From: Gemmatimonadota bacterium
Lineage (GTDB): Bacteria > Gemmatimonadota > Gemmatimonadetes > Longimicrobiales > Gaopeijiaceae
Length of the DNA stretch: 64,000 bases
NCBI GenBank assembly: GCA_026706635.1
Contig: JAPOYJ010000055.1
Location: forward strand, 1 to 64,000
Direction of reading: 5' to 3'
The notes beneath the pieces were generated by a model. It made no database searches. It was not told where the DNA came from and was given only the letters and a program-made list of their open reading frames with translations. Both the position numbers and the translations under genes were made by a program. This document shows positions 57,196 to 64,000 of the stretch, in pieces (within the stretch, counting starts at the first letter, position 1; every line of letters begins with the position of its first letter).

Positions 57196-57621
57196 CTACC
57201 CCTCCAGTAGCTCAAGGGAAATTCGCGTGGAGCCCGCAGCCTGGAGGGCGTCCAGCACGTCGACCATGTAGCGGTACGGCGCGTCGGGATGCGTCTTGAC
57301 GGCGGCGATCAGGATCGGATTCTGGGCCACGTCGAGGCGCCAGATGTTCTCCACATCGTTCGGGCGCACCACCTGCTCCTGCTGGCTCTCGCCCCGCTTG
57401 ATCGTGACTGTGCCGTTCGGGTTCACGATCACGTGAAGGACGTTCTTCTGGCTGACCTCGACCTCCTCCGCCTGCTCCGGGAGGACGATCTGGAGGCCCT
57501 TGTCCTTGGGGAAGGTGGTGGTCACCAGGAAGAAGATGAGCAGTAGGAATGCGATGTCGGCCATCGACGAGGAGGGAATCTCGTCGGAGACCTTGGATTT
57601 CTTGTTGCCCAGTACAGCCAT
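57196..57621 (-). CDS. exbD: ExbD/TolR-type motor subunit (first copy)
   Basis: 141 residues. The membrane helix with proton-relay Asp lies in PSSSMADIAFLLLIFFLVTT, and the periplasmic part includes LQIVLPEQAEEVEVSQKNVL and LIAAVKTHPDAPYRYMVDVL. It lies 41 bases after exbB and five bases before the second exbD. With ExbB it forms a proton-driven rotary or gating unit that activates TonB. Confidence 0.94.
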   Translation of the reverse strand: MAVLGNKKSKVSDEIPSSSMADIAFLLLIFFLVTTTFPKDKGLQIVLPEQAEEVEVSQKNVLHVIVNPNGTVTIKRGESQQEQVVRPNDVENIWRLDVAQNPILIAAVKTHPDAPYRYMVDVLDALQAAGSTRISLELLEG

Positions 57622-57662
57622 GCAGCAGTCTCCCTGGGGTTAGAGTGCCCTGATTCCGTTGG

Positions 57663-58319
57663 TCACGATACCTGCAGCCTGCCGTCGCGCTCGAGGTCCC
57701 ACACCATGCTGAGCACCTTCTGGGTGCTCTCCTCCATGTCGACAATCAGGCTGTCGATCTTACCCACGAATATGTTGTAGCCGATGTTGATGGGAATCGC
57801 GATCGTGAGCCCGGCGGCGGTCGTCAGGAGCGCAACCTTGATACCCCCCGCCACCGTCGCGGGATCCACATCGCCGGCCTGCGCGATCGAGTCGAAGGCC
57901 AGGATCATGCCAGCGACGGTGCCCAGGAAGCCCATCAGAGGGGCGACATTCGCGATCGTCGCGAGCACCACCAGACCGCGTTCCAGGAAGCTGAGCTCGA
58001 TCGAACCGGTCGTCGAGACGGCCTGCTCGACCTCGCCCTCGTTGACGCTGGCGGTCTTGATCCGGCGGAGACCCGCAAGCAGGATCGCCGCCGCCGGTCC
58101 GCGCGTCGCCGAGGCGATCGCGGCGGCCTCGTCGAGGTCGCCCTCCCCGGCCGCCTCCTCGACCGACCTGATGACCGCCGCCGAATCGCGCCCGGCCACC
58201 CACAGCGTCCAGAACTTCGCGATGATGACGCCCAGGCCGATGAGGGAGCAGATGACGAGCGGGTACATCATCCTGCCGCCGTCCGCGAAGAGGGTGAGGA
58301 GCTCGTACTGGGTGTTCAA
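57663..58319 (-). CDS. exbB: ExbB/MotA/TolQ-type motor subunit
   Basis: 218 residues from a TTG at 58319 with GGAG upstream. MotA/TolQ/ExbB features: GGRMMYPLVICSLIGLGVII (TM1), FLERGLVVLATIANVAPLMG then FLGTVAGMILAFDSIAQAGD (TM2), and VAGGIKVALLTTAAGLTIAI (TM3) ending in DMEESTQKVLSMV. A GTG at 58379 would add 20 residues without family similarity. It is the first gene of exbB-exbD-exbD-tonB. Confidence 0.92.
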   Translation of the reverse strand: MNTQYELLTLFADGGRMMYPLVICSLIGLGVIIAKFWTLWVAGRDSAAVIRSVEEAAGEGDLDEAAAIASATRGPAAAILLAGLRRIKTASVNEGEVEQAVSTTGSIELSFLERGLVVLATIANVAPLMGFLGTVAGMILAFDSIAQAGDVDPATVAGGIKVALLTTAAGLTIAIPINIGYNIFVGKIDSLIVDMEESTQKVLSMVWDLERDGRLQVS

Positions 58320-58497
58320 CTGGCGCTCCGCTACTGGGCGAGGGTGAGTTTGCGAGGGCCGGAGCACACCCGGGCGCACCGTCCCCGATTCCTAGAGAAA
58401 TATGAGGAGCGGAGCAACCGAAGCGCAACCCACGGTCCCGCTTCGGTTATCGTTGGAGGGTACGCGCACGACCCAGCACTCGGCCTAACGGGGTACG

Positions 58498-59295
58498 ATG
58501 GACAGCTTCCTGCAACAGCTGCAGTTCCTCAGTCCCGGGTGGAGCGATGCCGTCGAGATCGCCATCGTCTTCCTCCTCTTCTACCGGATCCTCCTCCTCA
58601 TCCGGGAGACCCGGGCGATGCAGATGCTGCTCGGCGTGCTCCTCCTCGCAGGGTGCTACCTCCTGGCGATCGTCATGGAGCTCTCGCTCATCCGGCGGCT
58701 CCTGGACGCGCTCTTCCAGTACGGGGCGATAGCCGCGCTCGTCGTCTTCCAACCGGAGATGCGGGCCGCGCTGGCGAGGCTGGGGCGGGGCGTGCTGAGC
58801 CCGGCCCGGGAGGAACAGATCGTCGACAGGCTGGTGCAGGGGGCGTCGCTCCTGGCGAGCTCGGGCGTCGGCGCCATCATCGCCATCCAGCGCGAGACGG
58901 GACTGCGCGAGTACGCGCTGACGGGCAGACGTATCCAGGGTGTGCTGTCGCCCGAGCTCCTGGGGACGATCTTCATGCCCCGCTCGCCGCTGCACGACGG
59001 GGCCGTAATCGTGGTTGGCGACACCATTGCGGCCGCCGGGGCGATCCTGCCGATCACCCAGAGTCCGCTCCGCGACCGCTCGCTCGGGATGCGTCACCGG
59101 GCCGCCCTCGGCCTGAGCGAGGAGACGGACGCCTTCGCGATCGTCGTCAGCGAGGAGACGTCACGGATCTCGGTGGCGTACGGCGGGAGGATCGAGGTCG
59201 GGGTCTCGCCGGAACGGCTGCGCGAGATGCTCGAGGCGTCGATCCCCCGAGTGGTACCTACCGCCACGGGGAGCTCCGCGCTGGAGCCCGCGTAG
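58498..59295 (+). CDS. cdaA: CdaA-type diadenylate cyclase
   Basis: 265 residues. Three N-terminal membrane helices (AVEIAIVFLLFYRILLLIRE, MQMLLGVLLLAGCYLLAIVM, LLDALFQYGAIAALVVFQPE) followed by the DAC domain: GVGAIIAIQRETGLREYALT, SPLHDGAVIVVGDTIAAAGA with the catalytic DGA, and RSLGMRHRAALGLSEETDAF with the RHR motif. It condenses two ATP to c-di-AMP, which controls potassium and osmolyte transport in the species studied. The usual partners cdaR and glmM are not next to it. It is divergent from exbB. Confidence 0.95.
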   Translation: MDSFLQQLQFLSPGWSDAVEIAIVFLLFYRILLLIRETRAMQMLLGVLLLAGCYLLAIVMELSLIRRLLDALFQYGAIAALVVFQPEMRAALARLGRGVLSPAREEQIVDRLVQGASLLASSGVGAIIAIQRETGLREYALTGRRIQGVLSPELLGTIFMPRSPLHDGAVIVVGDTIAAAGAILPITQSPLRDRSLGMRHRAALGLSEETDAFAIVVSEETSRISVAYGGRIEVGVSPERLREMLEASIPRVVPTATGSSALEPA

Positions 59296-59330
59296 TAGGA
59301 TCGGACAGACGGGGGAAGCCACGTGTACGG

Positions 59331-61325
<1,995 letters not shown>

Positions 61326-61328
61326 CCT

Positions 61329-61584
61329 CTAGTGGCGAAGTGCGGCCGGGTCGGGGGATCCTCGCATCTCAGGGAGCAACGCAGAGCGAAGCCCTAGGTA
61401 CGGGTATTGTAAACCACGGATTACACATTGTAAACCACGGATTACACATTGTAGAGCACAGACTACAGTATGGACAGGCGCGCGAAGCGATCCAGCGGAG
61501 ATGCAGCGCTGCGCCTGCCGTGGAGGGTCTGTCCGCGGGCTGCTCCGGGTAGCACCTCACATCCGACTACCCGCGGACCGCTAG
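61329..61584 (+). repeat. CTAG element region with three 21-bp AT-rich units
   Basis: Begins CTAGTGGCG, includes GCAACGCAGAGCGAAGCCCT, the 21-bp units, then ATGGACAGGCGCGCGAAGCG, GAGATGCAGCGCTGCGCC, GTCTGTCCGCGGGCTGC, and ends CCGCGGACCGCTAG at 61584. This is a complete or composite copy in the opposite orientation to those at 39.3 and 47.8 kb. Its right end supplies the last codons and stop of the tilS-hpt gene. Confidence 0.8.
61405..61472 (+). repeat. 21-bp tandem repeat, three units
   Basis: Units ATTGTAAACCACGGATTACA then C, twice, and a third degenerate ATTGTAGAGCACAGACTACA then G, directly followed by ATGG. Each unit has an internal inverted repeat (GTAA...TTAC). The block is strongly AT-rich in a GC-rich setting. 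The copies at 39.4 and 47.8 kb have two units each. Confidence 0.9.
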
Positions 61585-63168
61585 CGAACAAATATAGGGG
61601 AAGTGCCGATAGTCCTCCCCATAGTCCAATCCGTAGCCCACGAGGAACTCCCTCGGGGCATCGAAGCCCACCCAGCGAATCTCCTTTGCCGTATTGGCCA
61701 GACGCTTGTGCAGGAGAACGCAGACCTCCAGCGAGGCGGGACGCTCCTGTTCGAGCATGGGGACCAGATGGTCGAGCGTGCGGCCGCTCTCCACCACATC
61801 CTCCAGGAGGAGGACGTGCCGTCCGGCGACTGGCTCGCCGGGGCGATCGCGGAGCGTGACCTCGCCGCTGCTGGTGTGGCCCTGTCCGTAGCTCGCCGCC
61901 CTCATGAAGTCAAACTGAACAGGGATGGGGATCGCCCGCGCCAGGTCGGCCGCGAATATGAATGAGCCCTTCAGGGTGGCGAGGACGAGAAGCCGGTCGT
62001 CGGGGGTGTAGGCCTCGCCGATCCGGTGTCCCAGCTCCTGTACCCGGGCGGCTATCTCGCTGGCGGTGAAGACGACGCGAACCAGTTGGCGACCATCCGC
62101 GCCGGGGCCGCAGCCGGTCGATGGGTCCCCGCTGCGATCTCCGACGCCGACTCTGCCGTCTGAGACAGGTGGAACCCGCACCGGTGGGCGGATATGCACC
62201 AGGGGGCCATCGCGAGCCGCCGTGACGCCCCCTCTCATCGTGAGCTCGCGGCCGCCACCCGCCCTTCGGGCAAAGTTCAGGAGGTCGCCCGTCGCCCTCC
62301 GTCCGGCCTCGCCGCCAAGGCGCGCCACCGCCTGGCGCAGCAGCGCGGCGGCGAGCTCGGTCGGCGCCGCCGCCAGCTCGGCCCGCTTGAGGGAGAAGCC
62401 CTTGGCGGCGCCCGGCAGCGCCGCCGTCATCGCGGCGATGCGCCCATCCAGGAGCAGACCGAGGGCGGCCGACTCGGCACGGCTCGCCTCGGCGAAATGG
62501 GCGAGGGACGCGGCAGCCCCCGGGACGGCCCTCTCGAGCTCCGGCAGGATGCGGTGGCGGATCGAGTTGCGCGTCCAGCGCAGGTCGCGGTTGGTGGGGT
62601 CCTCGCGATGTGGCACGCTGTGCTCGGCCGCATACTCGGCGAGCTCCCCGCGCCTGAAGGGCAGCAGCGGCCGCACGACCGCCGTCGAGCCTCCAGGTGC
62701 CAGCCTCCGCCTCGGCCGGATCCCAACCACGCCGCGCGGGCCGCTCCCTCTGGCGGCTCGAAAGAGCACCGTCTCGGCCTGGTCGTCGGCTGTGTGCGCC
62801 GTCAGGACCACCGCGTTCTCGCCGAGGTCGCGCGCGAGCTCGGCGAAGAGGTCGTAGCGCAACCTTCTCCCCGCGGCCTCGGTGGCGACAGGGCGCGAAG
62901 CGCGGCGCAGATGGCAGGCCACGCCCCACTCGGCGCATACACCGGCCACCCACTCGGCGTCGGCGGCGCTCTCCGGGCGCATCCGGTGATCGATGTGGAT
63001 CGCGGCGAGCACTGTTTCGGGGGGTGCCACCCCGCCACGGACGAGGAGGTGCAGGAGCGCCATCGAGTCGAGGCCGCCCGAGACCGCCGCGAGGACCACC
63101 TCGGCGCCATCCAGCAGGCTGTCCTCCCGGAGGCGAAGGCGGACCCGCGCGGCGAAGTCGCCGCTCAC
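61567..63168 (-). CDS. tilS-hpt: Fused TilS tRNA lysidine synthase and hypoxanthine phosphoribosyltransferase
   Basis: 533 residues from a GTG at 63168 overlapping the preceding stop. N-terminal TilS: PP-loop VLAAVSGGLDSMALLHLL (SGGLDS at 30-35), HIDHRMRPESAADAEWV, VVLTAHTADDQAETVLFRAA then RGSG, and DPTNRDLRWTRNSIRH. A TilS central part follows to about residue 345. The C-terminal 180 residues are an HPRT: RVQELGHRIGEAYTPDDRLL, VLATLKGSFIFAADLARAIP, PRPP loop LLLEDVVESGRTLDHLVPM, and WVGFDAPREFLVGYGLDYGE. TilS modifies tRNA-Ile2 C34; HPRT salvages hypoxanthine and guanine. The last codons LAVRG come from the CTAG element. The natural order in many bacteria is tilS-hpt-ftsH, here with fusion. 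Confidence 0.93.
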   Translation of the reverse strand: MSGDFAARVRLRLREDSLLDGAEVVLAAVSGGLDSMALLHLLVRGGVAPPETVLAAIHIDHRMRPESAADAEWVAGVCAEWGVACHLRRASRPVATEAAGRRLRYDLFAELARDLGENAVVLTAHTADDQAETVLFRAARGSGPRGVVGIRPRRRLAPGGSTAVVRPLLPFRRGELAEYAAEHSVPHREDPTNRDLRWTRNSIRHRILPELERAVPGAAASLAHFAEASRAESAALGLLLDGRIAAMTAALPGAAKGFSLKRAELAAAPTELAAALLRQAVARLGGEAGRRATGDLLNFARRAGGGRELTMRGGVTAARDGPLVHIRPPVRVPPVSDGRVGVGDRSGDPSTGCGPGADGRQLVRVVFTASEIAARVQELGHRIGEAYTPDDRLLVLATLKGSFIFAADLARAIPIPVQFDFMRAASYGQGHTSSGEVTLRDRPGEPVAGRHVLLLEDVVESGRTLDHLVPMLEQERPASLEVCVLLHKRLANTAKEIRWVGFDAPREFLVGYGLDYGEDYRHFPYICSLAVRG

Positions 63169-64000
63169 GGCGGGGGAGCGCCAGCTGGCGGCGGACGTCC
63201 GGTGACCTCCGAGAGCACCTTTGCCAGCAGGTCGGGGCGGTCCGTCTGGATCCCGTCGACGCCCCACGCCAGCAGGCGGCGCATGCCGTCCATGTCGTCG
63301 ATCGTCCAGATGTGGACGGGTAGGTTGGATCGGTGGGCCGCGCGCACGAGCTGGGGGGTCACGACACGCCACCGCCCCGACCGCTCCGGCAGCTGGAGCA
63401 GGTCGGCCCTAGGTGCCGCCAGCGCCCCCACGAACGGGAGGCGGTGCAGCAGCCAGAAGGGGAGCACCTGGGCCCTGGACGCACCCCAGGGGCCGGAGTA
63501 GCCCCGCGCGTCCCGCCGGGTCCGCTCCCACTCCGCACCGATCAGGACACGGTGCTCGGCGCCGTGCGAACGGATCACCTCGACGAGCGGTCGAGCGGCC
63601 TCGGGCGCCTTGGGCTCCACCATGATGCGCATCGCGGACAGCTCCTCGAGCACCTCCGAGAAGAGGGGCAGCCGGATGCCCCGGTCGGCAAATGGCGTGC
63701 CGCCCTCCGAGTCCCGGAAACGGCACCCCGCGTCAAGCTCCCGCACCTCCTCCCACCGCATCTCGGCGATCGCCCCGCTGCCGTCGGTCGTTCGGTCGAC
63801 CGTGGCATCGTGCAGCACCACGACCTTGCCGTCGGCGGTTAGGCGCACATCGGTCTCGAGCATGTCGGCGTCCCACCGAGTGGCCGCGTGCACGAAGGCG
63901 GCGAGGGTGTTCTCGGGCCTGAGTCCGGCACCGCCGCGGTGCGCCACCAGGAGCGGCGCCCCCGCGCAGAAGGGGTGCCCAGGGCGACGGCGGGCCAGCG
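63165..64000 (-). CDS. Glycerophosphodiester phosphodiesterase, 5' end may lie outside window
   Basis: GDPD domain: PLLVAHRGGAGLRPENTLAA with the catalytic His and Arg, DMLETDVRLTADGKVVVLHD with Glu and Asp metal ligands, HDATVDRTTDGSG, RIMVEPKAPEAARPLVEVI, and VHIWTIDDMDGMRRLLAWGV then DGIQTDRPDLL. It hydrolyses glycerophosphodiesters to glycerol 3-phosphate and alcohol. No signal peptide is visible, so it is probably cytosolic (UgpQ-like). The frame is open to the window end; a GTG at 63947 could be the start but falls inside the conserved AHRGG motif, so the true start is probably further right. Its TGA overlaps the tilS-hpt GTG. Confidence 0.9.
   Translation of the reverse strand, partial: LARRRPGHPFCAGAPLLVAHRGGAGLRPENTLAAFVHAATRWDADMLETDVRLTADGKVVVLHDATVDRTTDGSGAIAEMRWEEVRELDAGCRFRDSEGGTPFADRGIRLPLFSEVLEELSAMRIMVEPKAPEAARPLVEVIRSHGAEHRVLIGAEWERTRRDARGYSGPWGASRAQVLPFWLLHRLPFVGALAAPRADLLQLPERSGRWRVVTPQLVRAAHRSNLPVHIWTIDDMDGMRRLLAWGVDGIQTDRPDLLAKVLSEVTGRPPPAGAPPP

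Noticed and set aside
61405-61472. Short regularly spaced repeats as a CRISPR array
   Set aside because: The 21-bp units are directly tandem with no spacers, there are only two or three, and no cas gene is present.

Overview
The window is a GC-rich bacterial chromosome segment from a diderm. It carries lptE, lpxH, an MlaFED-type lipid transporter, TonB/ExbBD, outer-membrane efflux factors and many lipoproteins. The gene mix (cusCBA, serpin lipoproteins, Big_2 and DUF4377 lipoproteins, VapBC pairs, a cdaA-type diadenylate cyclase, a large Mrp antiporter operon) and the high GC fit a marine or host-associated Gemmatimonadota-like organism. That placement is inference; no rRNA, tRNA or CRISPR array was seen in the window.

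Layout. 1-5.4 kb: a Big_2 lipoprotein running off the left edge, an NCS2 permease fragment, a soluble hybrid histidine kinase with its own REC and winged-helix output, a lipoprotein, and two copies of a degraded dispersed repeat. 5.4-11.7 kb: a copper/silver RND efflux operon (small His/Cys-rich exported protein, cusC, cusB, cusA). 11.7-16.1 kb: an island of broken accessory genes (DUF4143 ATPase tail, VapB with a VapC/antitoxin chimera, RES/Xre toxin-antitoxin, BrnA stopped by a nonsense codon, a 5'-truncated Rpn nuclease). 16.4-19.3 kb: tandemly duplicated serpin lipoproteins. 19.4-21.1 kb: two divergent VapBC modules. 21-29.8 kb: MscS channel, DUF4377 lipoprotein, Bcr-type MFS pump, pterin dehydratase, NodT-type factor, class V aminotransferase, glutaminyl cyclase.

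29.8-64 kb is mostly core: rho, an M50 membrane protease, mlaE-mlaF-mlaD, PerM-like protein, trxB, greA-rdgB, an Mrp operon with three D-type subunits and no full-length MrpA, lptE, lpxH, rluD, ileS, purine nucleoside phosphorylase, yggS, exbB-exbD-exbD-tonB, cdaA, ftsH, a fused tilS-hpt and a glycerophosphodiesterase. Many neighbours overlap by 4 bp (ATGA or GTGA), implying translational coupling.

The most unusual signal is a dispersed non-autonomous repeat, here called the CTAG element, present as at least a dozen full or partial copies between 1 and 61.6 kb. It ends in CTAG plus a short terminal inverted repeat (CTAGCrGyCCGTGGA). It often abuts or supplies TAG stop codons. Some copies hold AT-rich 21-bp tandem repeats directly before an ATG that opens a short basic reading frame, and that frame runs into rdgB and lptE; other copies extend or start mlaE and a DUF5683-like gene. 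The repeat therefore seems to donate starts, N-termini and C-termini to several cell-envelope genes.
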